DNA from: Aedes albopictus
Taxonomy: Eukaryota > Arthropoda > Insecta > Diptera > Culicidae
Length of the DNA: 64,000 bases
Direction of reading: 5' to 3'
Assembly: GCF_035046485.1 (NCBI RefSeq)
Contig: NC_085136.1
Coordinates: 76,773,734 to 76,837,733, forward strand
Part shown: piece after piece, positions 24,428 through 35,104 of the stretch
Layout of the letters: the number at the start of each line of letters is the position of its first letter
Position numbering within the stretch: the first letter of the stretch is position 1
Position numbers and translations under genes: made by a program
Notes under the pieces: generated by a model
Databases searched by the model: none
Seen by the model: the letters and a program-made list of their open reading frames with translations, nothing else
What the model was told of the DNA's origin: nothing

Positions 24428-24540
24428 TCGCTCAAACTCTCTGCTGTTGTTGCTGGCTGCTGTTGTTGCTGCTGGTTGCTGTTGGAGGCTGCTGATGTTG
24501 GTGTTAGTACGGTGTTTTCTGTTCACATGTATTTTCTGTC

Positions 24541-27444
24541 ATGGGAACGAACGATGACGACGATTTTATTAGCAATGTGCGATTAGGTGATAACTTAAAT
24601 ATTGTATACCCAAACTCGAACGAAATTTTTACCAATTCAAAAATCAACCTGTTGTATATGAATATTAATTCGATACGAAATAAAATAGAAGATCTTATGT
24701 TGTATTTAGCAAAGTTCAAATCAACTATCCATATTATCTGTATCACTGAAATGAGATTAAATCCCGATGAGATCTATATGTGCAATATTCCTAGCTACAA
24801 CGTAGTTTGTTGTCCACGATCCAATAGACTAGGTGGTGGTGCCTGTATGTTTATTCACGAATCTATAGAGTATGATGTTATGAAAAACGAAGAATTTCTG
24901 GAAGGTAGCTGTATTATTGTTTCTCTGAGAGAGCCGAGATTGGATATTGCAGTAGTGTATAGACCCCCACATGCAAATTTGAATGACACTATACTGTACC
25001 TAGATTCTCTGTTGGAATCTGCTGGGAAACTGATTTGTGTTGGTGACTTCAACATCAACTTACTAAACACGACCTCGAATGCTTATGTATCAATGGTGGA
25101 ATCCAATGGATTTACATTTTTAAACAGAGTCGATAACGATAGTGCTACACATGGAATAAACCCAACAGGAACAATAATAGATCATGCTTTTACGAACATA
25201 TATTACCTAAACTTTGGATTATGTATCGATGACATTAGTTTCACAGATCATAAATCATTGCTTATCAGCTTCGACTCGCAGAATAGTTTATCTAGAAGCA
25301 ATAAATCAACCAATGTTGTGAAATACAATTACGCTAGCATTACTGCTGATCTAACGCATTTAGTGGAATCAGCTGCCTGTTTGAATAGTTTTAACCAGTT
25401 GATAAAAAATTGTATGTCCAAAAACTCATATCAAATTCGTACATGTAGTAGATATCAAGCTAAAGCGCCATGGATAGACGAAACAGTACTTGGAGAAATA
25501 CGATACAGGGATCAGTTATACAGGAGAACGCTTCAATGGCCAGATAACTTACTAATACAGCAAAATTACCGAAAACAAAAGAACTACGTGACTCGTCTCA
25601 TTAAACAAAAGCAAAAAACATATTATCAAAATCAGATAGTTGCGAATCGCAGCAACATTAGAAAGGTGTGGAGTATATTGAATGAAATTGTGTTTCGAAG
25701 AAAAACAAAACAAGGAAATTCAAGTATTTCGAAAATACTCTTGAATGATAGGGTATTGGAGGATAGTGTAGATATATGTAATGCATTCAATAGTTATTTT
25801 ATCAACATACCTCACGAGCTTTTGTATAATTTGGATCAAAAATTTAATAATGAGCCTCGAGATTTCACATTGAATAGATCAATTGCAAATTCTATTGTTA
25901 TACTACCAGCTTCAGCCAATGAGGTTGGCAACTACATACGTAGCCTAAAAAACTCTAATGCAGCAGGAGTAGATGGTATTCTGTCGAAAGTTATTAAACA
26001 AAATTTAGAAATAATTGTTCAAAAACTAACCTCTCTAATCAACCAATCGATCGCCGACGGCGTATTTCCTTATTGTTTGAAATCAGCGAAAATAGTGCCA
26101 ATTTACAAAAGCGGCTGCAAAACAGGTTTAGGAAACTATAGGCCAATATCAGTCCTCCCGGTTCTATCCAAACCATTCGAAAAGATTATACAGCAAAGGC
26201 TGTGTAGTTTTTTTGATCGCCACAAAATAATCAGTAAAAATCAATATGGCTTTCAACAAAATTCGAATACCACCAGCGCCACTGTCAATCTAATAAATGA
26301 AATTCAGGTTAACTTAGACGAACGTAAATTATGTTCTGCAATTTTTATAGACGTATCAAAAGCATTTGATTGTGTCTCTCACACAATACTATTGAAAAAA
26401 CTCCATCAGTACGGTATTAGAAACAAAGCTTTCTCACTGATTGAATCATACTTGAATAACAGATGTCAATGTGTAAGCATCAATAATCATACTAGTCGAG
26501 AATTGACTGTTGACTTTGGCGTACCACAGGGCTCAATCCTAGGACCATTACTATTTAACGTTTATGTAAACGACATTTTTGATCTTCCTTTGAAAGGAAA
26601 GCTTCAACTCTTCGCTGATGATGCCGCTTTAGTTTATAATGCAAATAGTTTCGAATTCCTTTACCAAGATATGCAACATGATTTGAATTTACTACAACAA
26701 TGGTTTTTCAATAATGGATTAACGGTTAATGCATCTAAAACAAAGTATATTATATTCCGTAAGAACGATCAGTTAGATAACATACATTATGACCTGTGGC
26801 TTAGTGGAGAAAAGCTAGAAAGGGTTGTCTCTTTGGCTTATTTGGGTCTGATAGTTCAACAGAGTTTGCGATGGAATTTACATGTTGAACACATTCATAA
26901 GAAAATTAGTAAATTTCTCGGTATGCTCCGCCAAAGCAGCTACATGATACCCCTTAAAGAGAGGAAAAATCTATTCTATGCCCATGTTAATTCACAAATT
27001 TGTTATCTCTGTATAATATGGCAAAACGCTCCTAATTACGTGATTAGTAAAATCTCAATAACTTTGAACAAGTTCATGAGAACTATTTTTTGGGAAGATT
27101 ATTTGGATCCTAACGTTAGAACTGTTGATTTGTACAAAAACAACTACATTATGAATTTTGCTCAACTTAAGTATTTCGAATCTGCTTTGTTTGTTTATAA
27201 AGTAAAAAATAATCTAATTAAACATAACTTAGAACTCCAATCATTGAGTGAGTTACACCGATTCAACACACGAAACATGATTAATATACAAATAAGAATA
27301 CCAAGAACTAATTACATTAAGCTTGGTTGCATATATCCTGCCATAATTAACTACAATAACTTACCACTGAGTTTGAAAACTATTACTTCAATCCACATAT
27401 TTAAAAATAGTCTGAAAAAATACGTTATTGAAAACATTATATGA
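24541..27444 (+). CDS. LINE ORF2: endonuclease and reverse transcriptase
   Basis: A 967-residue uninterrupted frame. N-terminal apurinic-type endonuclease: LLYMNINSIRNKIEDL, ITEMRL, VVYRPPH, GDFNINLL (G168, D169, N171) and the closing TDHKSLLISF (D236, H237). Reverse transcriptase: NYRPISVLPVLSKPFEKII, QYGFQQNSNTTSA, IDVSKAFDCVSH, GVPQGSILGPLLF and the catalytic FADD at 691-694. It ends in a thumb and C-terminal region with no RNase H. These steps would nick the target and copy the RNA in place. The motif set fits the CR1/L2 group of LINEs; the exact clade needs a tree. All visible catalytic residues are present. Confidence 0.9.
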   Translation: MGTNDDDDFISNVRLGDNLNIVYPNSNEIFTNSKINLLYMNINSIRNKIEDLMLYLAKFKSTIHIICITEMRLNPDEIYMCNIPSYNVVCCPRSNRLGGGACMFIHESIEYDVMKNEEFLEGSCIIVSLREPRLDIAVVYRPPHANLNDTILYLDSLLESAGKLICVGDFNINLLNTTSNAYVSMVESNGFTFLNRVDNDSATHGINPTGTIIDHAFTNIYYLNFGLCIDDISFTDHKSLLISFDSQNSLSRSNKSTNVVKYNYASITADLTHLVESAACLNSFNQLIKNCMSKNSYQIRTCSRYQAKAPWIDETVLGEIRYRDQLYRRTLQWPDNLLIQQNYRKQKNYVTRLIKQKQKTYYQNQIVANRSNIRKVWSILNEIVFRRKTKQGNSSISKILLNDRVLEDSVDICNAFNSYFINIPHELLYNLDQKFNNEPRDFTLNRSIANSIVILPASANEVGNYIRSLKNSNAAGVDGILSKVIKQNLEIIVQKLTSLINQSIADGVFPYCLKSAKIVPIYKSGCKTGLGNYRPISVLPVLSKPFEKIIQQRLCSFFDRHKIISKNQYGFQQNSNTTSATVNLINEIQVNLDERKLCSAIFIDVSKAFDCVSHTILLKKLHQYGIRNKAFSLIESYLNNRCQCVSINNHTSRELTVDFGVPQGSILGPLLFNVYVNDIFDLPLKGKLQLFADDAALVYNANSFEFLYQDMQHDLNLLQQWFFNNGLTVNASKTKYIIFRKNDQLDNIHYDLWLSGEKLERVVSLAYLGLIVQQSLRWNLHVEHIHKKISKFLGMLRQSSYMIPLKERKNLFYAHVNSQICYLCIIWQNAPNYVISKISITLNKFMRTIFWEDYLDPNVRTVDLYKNNYIMNFAQLKYFESALFVYKVKNNLIKHNLELQSLSELHRFNTRNMINIQIRIPRTNYIKLGCIYPAIINYNNLPLSLKTITSIHIFKNSLKKYVIENII

Positions 27445-27757
27445 TATATATTGATTATTATACTTAAATACTCTCATTTGCACTGAACTACCATCGATTA
27501 AAGACCTCCTAATCAGTCTTCGGACTGTCTGAGGTCTATCAAACAATAACTAAGCATTGTAATAAATAGGTTAGGGGAAGAAAGTTAGAATTAGAAATGT
27601 TTGTAATGTTTCTTTTGTATACTTTTTTGAAGGGGTTTTTACGCCTGGGATTGAAACATATCAATATAAATGTTTCCATCCTGGCTTTTCCCCTTACCGA
27701 AAAAATGAATAAATAAATTAAAAAATAAAAAAAAAAAATTAAAAAATAAAAAAATCT

Positions 27758-28284
27758 TCCTGGGATTATTCAGAAGTTCCTCCGGTGATGCCTCCAGGAA
27801 CATCTTCAGATATTTAATCCAGGAATTCCAGCTGGGATCCCTCAAGCAATTGCAACTGTGGTTCTACCGGCAATTCATCGTAGGACTCCTCCAGAAATTC
27901 TAACTGTAATATTTTTAGGTGTTTTCCTAGAGATTTCTCTTGGGATTTCTTCAGGAATTCTTGCTTGGATTATTCATAGAAATATTTCTGAAATTCTTCC
28001 AGAAGTTCCTCCAGGAATGTCCAAAGAAATTTTGTCCAAAACGCCCGGCTGGATTCTTCATTTAATTAATCCTGCGGTTGTTCCAGCTATTCTTGTCCTA
28101 CTCCTTCAAAAATTCTAACTGTGGTACTTCAGAAACTCTGCTAGAGATCCTTTTAGAGCTTTCTACTGGCTTTCTCGCTGGGATCTTCTGGGCGATGTGC
28201 CTGGAATTCTTGCAGAAATTCCTTCGGTTGATCTACCAGGGATTTCTCCACGGACACATCCAGGAATTCCTCCAGAGATATTAA
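27758..28284. repeat. degenerate 23-bp minisatellite, continuation after the LINE
   Basis: Resumes the 'ggaattcctccagaa' unit directly after the LINE tail, which supports the LINE having landed inside the array. Confidence 0.75.
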
Positions 28285-28705
28285 AGACTGGACTCGAAAA
28301 AAAATGAGACACTCAAAATAATGTATAACTTTTGATTGCGTTCAGAAAAATAGCTGATTTTCTAACCAGGAATAGCATGTTATGTGTAGTTAATGCCCTA
28401 AAAATTTCATCAAAATCGGTTCAGTATTGGCGCAAATATTGTCGATACAATAAAATGTGATTTTGGAAATTTTGGGCTTCCATTTTAAAAATTGTTTAGG
28501 CTATAACTTGGTTGTTAGCTCATCAAAACGTCTGAAAATTTGACTGTAAGTTCTTCAAGTAAGTCATAATAAGTGGTGAAAATTTCATTTTAATCGGTTC
28601 AGTACTTTTTTTTATAATTCAAACAAAAAAACGGGGTTTTCAAATTTTGGGCACTTTTTAACATTTTAAAATCAGTGTGCATTATTTTGACTGTAGTTCA
28701 GACTG
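28285..28705. mobile_element. probable Tc1/mariner-derived fragment
   Basis: An AT-rich 420-bp block interrupts the minisatellite. Its two sides carry inverted TCAAAATAATG(T/C)A near the ends. The interior has repeated 'aaaatttcatcaaaatcggttcagta' wording, typical of decayed mariner-type DNA. Ends and duplication are not resolved. Confidence 0.45.
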
Positions 28706-28882
28706 TAGACAGATGTTCCTCGAGTGATTCCTCCAGGAATTTTTATCGAAGACATTTTATCCAAGAATTCTCCTATGGATTTCTCATGGGATTCCTCTAG
28801 GAACTCTTGTTAGCTTTCCTCCATGAATTCCTACTGGATTTCTCAAACAATTCATGCTGTGGTTCTTCAATCAATTTCTCCT

Positions 28883-29508
28883 GTGGAGCGGACCTGGTGC
28901 GATGGTTAAAGCACGTGGCTATCACGCCGCACACTGGGGCAGAACTGAAATACATGGGAATAACCTCAAGCTCGTCGAGATGTTGAGATACTCATTTGGT
29001 GTCTTCAGAGAAAATATTTCTATGAACATGGTCGATATTCTGAGCGGTAGTTAATTTTTCTTACGTTATTCGCATAAAAGTCCTATAAGTCATTTTGGCC
29101 AAATTACATTTTAGCGACATGGTGTCTTCAGCAAACTTTGTCAGCATAAATAGCCGAACAACTTTGCCGAAGACACCATATCGCTAAAATGTAATTTGGC
29201 CAAAATGACTTATAGGACTTTTATGCGAATAACGTAAGAAAAATTGACTATCACTCATAATATCGACCATGTTCATAGAAATATTTTCTCTGAAGACACC
29301 AAATGAGTATCTCAACATCTCGATGAGCTAGAGGTTTTTTCCATGTATTTTCAGTTCTGCCCCAGTGTGCGCCGAGGACCTGGGATCGAATCCCACTCCC
29401 GACATACTCACAAAATGTGAGTTCTTCCTTCGGAAGGGAAGTAAAGCGTGGGTCCCGAGATGAACTAGCCTAGGGCTAAAAATCTCGTTAATACAGATAG
29501 AAAAAAAA
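28883..29508 (+). mobile_element. Feilai-like tRNA-derived SINE split by a palindromic element
   Basis: The SINE head GTGGAGCGGACCTGGTG is followed by an A-box-like stretch (GCGATGGTTAAAGC) and reaches TATCACGCCG at 28929. It resumes after the insertion at 29370 with GAGGACCTGGGATCGAATCC (RNA polymerase III B box) and ends in AAAAAAAAAT. The complete minus-strand copy at 52840-53048 confirms the joint. Without the insert it is about 186 bp. Confidence 0.85.
28930..29369. mobile_element. 440-bp palindromic element, Transib-like ends and CGCCG duplication
   Basis: Begins CACACTGGGGCAGAACTGAA and ends with the complement. The arms are inverted copies over nearly the whole length (about 210 bp each). 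The 5-bp direct repeat CGCCG lies at 28925-28929 and 29370-29374, and the original SINE sequence has it once. CAC at the tip plus a 5-bp CGNCG duplication is the Transib pattern. A 3-bp GCC reading with one more base in each arm is also possible. No transposase. Confidence 0.72.
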
Positions 29509-29960
29509 ATCTCCTAGGACAACTCCAGAAATTCTTACTGTAATATCTCCCGCAATGCTTCTGGGGATTATTCTGAGGATTTCTTCTGAGATTACTTCAA
29601 AAACTCTTGCTGGGAATATTTAAGGCAATTTTCCTAGGATTCTTCAATATGTTCCTTTGGTGTTTCCTCATGGAATTCCTCTAGAAATTCTTGGAATACG
29701 CCATTTTTTTCTTTTTTTTTCTTACTCACCTTCATAAACAAACACGAGAAATAAAAGAAGGGAAGAGAGACACTGACCTCTCTTGGCCTTCCTCCAGGAA
29801 TTCCATCCGAAAGAACTCCATAGGAACCTCTAGAAGAATCCCTAAAAGAAATTATGGAGATAGCATAGTTGGAAAGTTTAGAGAAATCCTACGATGTATT
29901 ACTGGACAAATCTTCCTACATGAAATAATTCTAAAAGAAGTTCCTTGAATATATACCCAG
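29509..29960. repeat. degenerate 23-bp minisatellite block
   Basis: Same unit family as 22181-23109, more decayed; interrupted by a T-rich stretch at 29703-29725. Confidence 0.6.
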
Positions 29961-30832
29961 TATATACCAGAAGAAACTACAAGTGAAATCACTGGAAGAA
30001 TCGGTATACATACATATACATCGGTATTCTTATTAGATAAAGCCCATAAAATTACTTTTAAAAAAAATTTCAAGATTTTTGCGACACTTTTTCTTTAGCA
30101 CTTAATTTTAGGTAAATTTTATTTACCGTGTATGTCAAACAGGAACATTTGTTGTCAAAAGCTGTGTTCAGTCATCCAGTTTACAAAAGTTGTACTTCTC
30201 GGCAATCAGTTGATGACTGAGATAATGTGTTATCTCAAGTATGTTTGACAATTTACGTATCATTCAAATCACTACATGTTTTATGGCCTTTCCACTCATT
30301 GCCAAAATCACTAGACTTTCACACTTCTATGAAGCGTTACGTAATTTATGCATGGTGACTGACGTTATGCAATAGTTAATAAATACATGTTTTGCGTAAC
30401 ATTTTTTATACACTGCGTAAAAACTGACAATTGCAACAAAATTTCTTCTTTTTTACCGTTACGTAATTTTTAAACGTTCCCTGCCGCAAAAAAATGAATA
30501 GAAAAGATGTAAACTTCACGTAGTTTTAACTATGTTTAAATTTTTGCTGAGGTGGCTTTCATTTGATCAATCAATTGAAGTTTAATTTGGTGGGCCAAAA
30601 TATGTGCACTTGGTGGTCCAAAATAGAAGCCCGAGATCCTTCGGGAGTTTTGATATTTCTTGTATTTACTACAACAATTTTGAGTGTCGTTTGGCCTTTT
30701 TCGAAAGAAAACATGTTGCTCTACGTAATGCCTACTGTAATTATCCATATTTGAAGTGGGAACTTTCTTTTTTCGCTTAATTGTTCATCCACTTCCTAAA
30801 GGGGTCCAAAATACCTCCCTTGGAAGAACACT
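29961..30832. other. unassigned intron sequence
   Basis: AT-rich, with no inverted repeat or coding motif that I could confirm. The short frames near 30536-30754 are on both strands of the same DNA and look accidental. Confidence 0.35.
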
Positions 30833-31011
30833 TTCCAAGCAAAACACATATGTCACAGTACAGTCACGACAGCAAGGGTTTCAGTTGCGCAGATGTCGCT
30901 GTGACTTACTTCTAGTAAATAACTGCTTACTTGCTGGAAGTAAGTCACAGTAACTGCTGAGCAACCAAAACCTACGCTGTCGTGACTTTTCTGTGACATG
31001 TGTACTTGGAA
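30833..31011. mobile_element. 179-bp palindromic MITE
   Basis: Arms beginning TTCCAAG and containing GTCACAG, AGTCACGACAGC and a GTTGC word pair over about 80 bp around a short loop with AAGTAAGTCACAG. Non-coding. Duplication not resolved. Confidence 0.7.
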
Positions 31012-31205
31012 CGGAAATCCGTAAAGTAATACCATGTGACATTGTTGGAGGAATCCATGGAGTTATCCCTTGACAAGTGACAAGAAGAATGTGTTGAGCA
31101 ATCCCAGCAAATATTTTTAGAGGAATGCTTGGAGAATAGACAGGTCCAAATACAAAAATGTCGAAAAATTCCACCGGGCACCCTCTAGAATGCCTTTGGA
31201 TGAGA

Positions 31206-32141
31206 AGAACAATCTGTGAAAGATTCTACTCAATCGGTTAAAATCTGAGCTGGCGCCAATGAGTTGAAGGTTTGTATGGGATGTTCAGCATAAGCGTAAC
31301 TAGGTCATAGCTCTAGGGGGGGCCAAAGCCATGTCGATATAGATTTATACTAAAAAGATACTTTTCGCCTGAATCGCGTGATTTTTTTCCGAAATGGATT
31401 TTTCTGGAGGGGGCCAGGCCCCTCCTGGCCACCCCCTATTTACGCCAATGATGTTCAGCCCAAATATATGAGAAATTGGATGATCTCCAGTCTGTCATTC
31501 AGTACGCCGGTTTGGCAAGTTCGATTTGGCTCAGGATTGAAAAAATAATAGTTGATATCCTAATGAACAACTTTATAGAAGACCATATCATGATAAAACT
31601 TACTTTAGTTGCGGTTTCGACCAACGAAAGCAGGATGAGGACATCTTCCCCCGTTTACTCTCGGTTGTTACATGCAGCACGTGTTTGCCGTTCGAAACTT
31701 GAACATTACATCATAGGCGGCTATGTTGTCCTTCATTTCAATTGCTCACGCACGTGGATGGGTATCGACACAATGAAGAATTGCATAGCTGCCTAGCTGC
31801 ATGGCTGCGCGCTACGCATAAGCTTCGACCGACAAACACGTGCTGCATATAACAACCGAGAGTAAACATGAGAAGATGTCATCCTGCTTTCGTTAGCTGA
31901 AACCGCAACTAAAGTAAGTTTTATCATGATATGGTCTTCTACAAAGTTGTTCCTTAGGGTATCGACTACCATTCTTTCAATTCTGAGCGAAATCGAACTC
32001 GCCAAACCGACGTGCTGAATGAGAGACTGGAGGTTTTCCAATTTCCTATATATTTCGGCTGAACATCTCATACAAACCTTCAACTCATTTGCGCTAGCTC
32101 AGATTTTAACCGATTGAGCTGAATCTTTCACAGATTGTTCT
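31206..32141. mobile_element. 936-bp foldback element
   Basis: Inverted arms from AGAACAATCTGTGAAAGATTC inward, about 380 bp each once the 31290-31449 insert is removed. Because the arms are complementary, both strands show a similar open frame (31476-31796 plus, 32083-31793 minus); these mirror each other and are not genes. The centre holds GC-rich words near 31690-31860. Confidence 0.78.
31290..31449. mobile_element. 160-bp insertion with 10-bp duplication inside a foldback arm
   Basis: GATGTTCAGC is repeated at 31280-31289 and 31450-31459. The opposite arm has this sequence once and lacks the insert, so it is a clean insertion. Ends ATAAGCGTAACTAGG and complement of ATTGGCGTAAATAGG are imperfect inverted repeats. 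A 9-10-bp duplication suggests a Mutator-like element; G/C-rich runs 'ggggggg' and 'ggccaggcccc' lie inside. Confidence 0.75.
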
Positions 32142-33190
32142 TGGAGATTCCCCTTGGAACCTCGTATAGATTCCCTCAGAAATCTCGTGGAGATTTACCC
32201 AGAAATCTCATGGAAATTCTTCCTGGAATCTCGTGGAGACTACGCCCTGGATCTCGTGGGAATCTCCACGAGATCCATGGCGTATCTACACGAGATTACC
32301 TGGAATCTCGTGAAGATTCTCCCTAGACTCTCGCGGAAAGTCTTCCTGGAAACTCGTGGAGATTTCCCTGGAACTGGAACCTCAAAGAGATTCTCCCTGG
32401 AATCTAGTGTAGATTCCTCCTGAAATCGCGTGAAAAGTCTCCCTGGAATCTCGTGAGGATTCTTCCTGGAATCTCGTGGAGATTCTCTCTGGAATCTCGT
32501 GAAGATTCTCCTTGGAATTTCGTGGAGATTCTCCCCTTGAATCTCGTAGAGATTCTCACGAAAGACTATCGCGGAAAGTCTTCCTGGAAACTCGTGGAGA
32601 TTTCCTTGGAACTGGAACCTCAAAGAGATTCTCCCTGGAATCTAGTGGAGATTCCCCCTAGAATCGCGTAGAAAGTCTCCCTGGAATCTCGTGAGGATTC
32701 TTCCTGGAATCTCGTGAAGATTTATCTGGACGTTCGTGTAGATTCTCCCTGGAATCTCGTGGGGATTCTCCCTGGAATTTCGTGGGGATTCTCCCTGGAA
32801 TCTCGTGGAGATTCTCCCTGGAATCGCGTGGAGATTCTCCTTGGAATCTAGTGGATATTCTCCCTGGAATCTCGTAGAGATTCCACATGGAATCTCGTTG
32901 AGATTTCACCTGGAATCTCGTGGAGATTCCACCTGATATCTCGTGGAGATTTTCCTTGAAATCGTGTACAGATGCCACCCGGAATCTCAAGGAAATTCTT
33001 CCTGGAATCTCGTGGAGATTCCTCCTGGAATCTCGTGGAGATTCCTCCTGGAATCTTGTGGAGATTCTTCCTGGAACCTCGTAAAGACTCCCTCAGAAAT
33101 CTCGTGGAGATTCCCCCAGAAATCTTATAAAGATTTTTCCTGCAATCTCGTGGAGATTCTCCCCTGGAATCTCGTGAAGCGCTTCCCTTA
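32142..33190. repeat. 23-bp minisatellite, GGAATCTCGTGGAGATTCTCC type
   Basis: About 45 head-to-tail units of a 23-bp sequence with much better conservation than the related blocks elsewhere. A longer segment, marked by 'gcggaaagtcttcctgg', occurs at 32333 and 32573, so there is also a repeat of about 240 bp. Because 23 is not a multiple of three, every minus-strand frame reads the same 23-residue peptide repeat and stays open for over 100 codons. That explains the frames at 32240-33210. Confidence 0.9.
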
Positions 33191-34116
33191 ATAACTGCGG
33201 AAGTGCTCAAAGAACACTAAGATGTAGAGAGGCAGTCCAAGTTCCAGTGGGATGATACATATACTCGGATGTTATACTAGGCGGAGCTGTCAAACAGCTA
33301 TCAGAAGATAATATCAAAAAATCTCTTCGAAATTGATTTTAGATATCAAAACAAAGTTCTATAAATATGAAAAAAAGTCTTAGAAAAAAGTGCTCTTTTG
33401 TATAATATTTTAAAAATCAATAAATTGTCCAAAATTTAGGAACCCAATTACAGTTGTCTTTCTACATCTCGATATTGAAGGGACCATCGATATAGGGAGA
33501 GATCGAATTGAAGGACCTATTTATAATGCACACTAGATTGAAAAAGCTTCGGTAACTAGGAAGAACCGTCAACAAACAGATGTCACCTCGCCTTTCCAGA
33601 ATGTTATACACCTACTAGGATAGGATGTGAAATTCTCCTGTCAAACATTTCAATTTTGATGCTTATTTCGCACCGTAAAGCACTATTTGCAATTGGATTA
33701 GCAAAGCTAGCAACTAAAATTGCTTTCAAACGCAATGTTCTTTTATTTGTAGTGAAATATATCGAAAATTCAATTAATTTTACACCAATCAATGATTTTT
33801 ATCGGTGTTCGGGCTTGGGAGTCACTTTAGGTTGATTAAGTTCTAAATGCTGGCATATTTGAAGCGACGAAGCTTGAATTAAAAATATACCTTGATTTTA
33901 AATATTGCTATCAAATGCTAAACCTACAAACTAGCAACACGGCCAAACCAACAACAAAGCGATCAGATCGCAGCAAACGGATATCAATTTCGACCAATCA
34001 GCGATTGGTCTCCGTTTGACAGCAAATTGTTCTTGAATCAGCTGACAACGTGACGCATCCTAACCTAGTACACTTAGAAAACATGGTCTAGCAACCATGA
34101 AAATGGCCATATCAAC
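33191..34116. other. unassigned intron sequence
   Basis: AT-rich DNA with scattered short inverted words ('ttatactagg', 'ctaggatagg'). No confirmed element ends and no coding motif. Confidence 0.35.
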
Positions 34117-35104
34117 ATAGGGCAATGCATACTGCGGTTGCTAAGGAAAAATTTTCTAAGTCTCTGACGTTTCGTGGCCTTGTTGTTTACAGTTTGGACT
34201 TAGAGAATTTCAGTCGAATTTTCGTTTTGTCCGGGAAGAGGTGCGTGAGTAAATCAATTCGAATGAGGAATTTTATCGTATCCATCAGCTTTGTAACTTC
34301 CGCGATTTCGTTATAGATCCAGTGATGATGGTCGAGCCCAGAATATTTCAAGCCAGCGCCAATTGGGTCATTCTGACCGAACAAGTTCCACCGAACCAGG
34401 AAATATTCGTGACCGAAACCTATTTGATGAGGGTAAACCATATTTGAAGCGGATATTCTACCAGCTTCTATTATAATACTGCGATGGCGCAGATCCACCC
34501 CCAGAAGACATGGACGCCAGCAAACGATCAAGTTCTGGAAGGAGTGTGACCCTAGATATGCCGAACCTTTGCGAGATTGCCGCCCTCAAGATTCTCCTTT
34601 CATCCATCCAGATGGCCATAATAGTGTACCTCGGCACCAATCCAGGTCAAGCTTTCCATCACTCACCGCTGAAGAAGAGGAAGTTGGAGTTTCTAACGCA
34701 CCGTTATTCAGATTGGTTTTATGCGAGTAGATGATTACCAAATTGTTAAATATACCTAATGGAATAAAAGTGCAGTGCCGAACATTCCGATTCAAAATAT
34801 TTTTCTAATGAAATTGTTGGACAAATTCTGGTTGAATTCCGTGGGAATTCTGGCATGCATCCGGTTGGCCTTATGGTGGGAATAATGGATTAACTTGAAA
34901 GCCCGGAAGCCCCTAAGAGCAGTTTTTATGATATTTCTAAAGAGGTTTTATCTGGGATTCTTCCAGGAGTTTTTTCCGTTATTCTCACAGGAACTCCTTC
35001 CACGATTGCTTATTTCAGAGATTCCTTCTGGGATTTCTCCAAAAATTCCTTCTGGGATGCCGCCAGAAGTTTTGGGATTTCTCCAGAAATTCTTTCCGAG
35101 ATTC
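34117..35104 (+). repeat. left arm of a near-identical inverted duplication
   Basis: About 988 bp starting ATAGGGCA(A/G)TGCATACTGC, matched in reverse complement by 37853-38838. All frames compared between the arms give the same residues except one Glu/Gly difference near the inner end, so identity is about 99%. The arm carries a unique sequence (34117-34890) plus the start of a degenerate minisatellite. The unique part encodes a 114-residue frame (34531-34187 minus) and a 74-residue frame (34510-34734 plus) that I do not recognise. Confidence 0.9.

Larger units (their letters stand above)
23115..27752 (+). mobile_element. full-length CR1/L2-like LINE with both ORFs open
   Basis: A 4.64-kb non-LTR retrotransposon with 5' UTR (23115-23332), ORF1 (23333-24427), a 113-bp spacer and ORF2 (24541-27444). 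A 3' UTR of about 300 bp ends in an A-rich tail with AATAAATAAA (27712-27752). A 5-bp repeat AATCT flanks it (23110-23114, 27753-27757); this is short, so the exact ends are provisional. It lies inside a minisatellite block and is antisense to the cuticular gene. Open ORFs and an apparently complete length suggest a young, possibly still competent copy. Confidence 0.85.

Noticed and set aside
24440..24500. CTG/TTG-rich repeat as an independent microsatellite
   Set aside because: It sits between the two ORFs of the LINE and is part of that element.
31476..32083. Two open frames of about 100 codons on opposite strands
   Set aside because: They are mirror images in the two arms of one foldback; similarity comes from the palindrome, not from coding selection.
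32240..33210. Repeat-rich open frames that look like a structural protein
   Set aside because: All three frames give the same peptide because the repeat is 23 bp; no start context, no flanking coding sequence.
34187..34531. 114-codon frame present identically in both arms of the inverted duplication (also 38424-38768)
   Set aside because: Identity follows from the recent duplication of DNA. No family resemblance, and other frames in the same arms are equally preserved.
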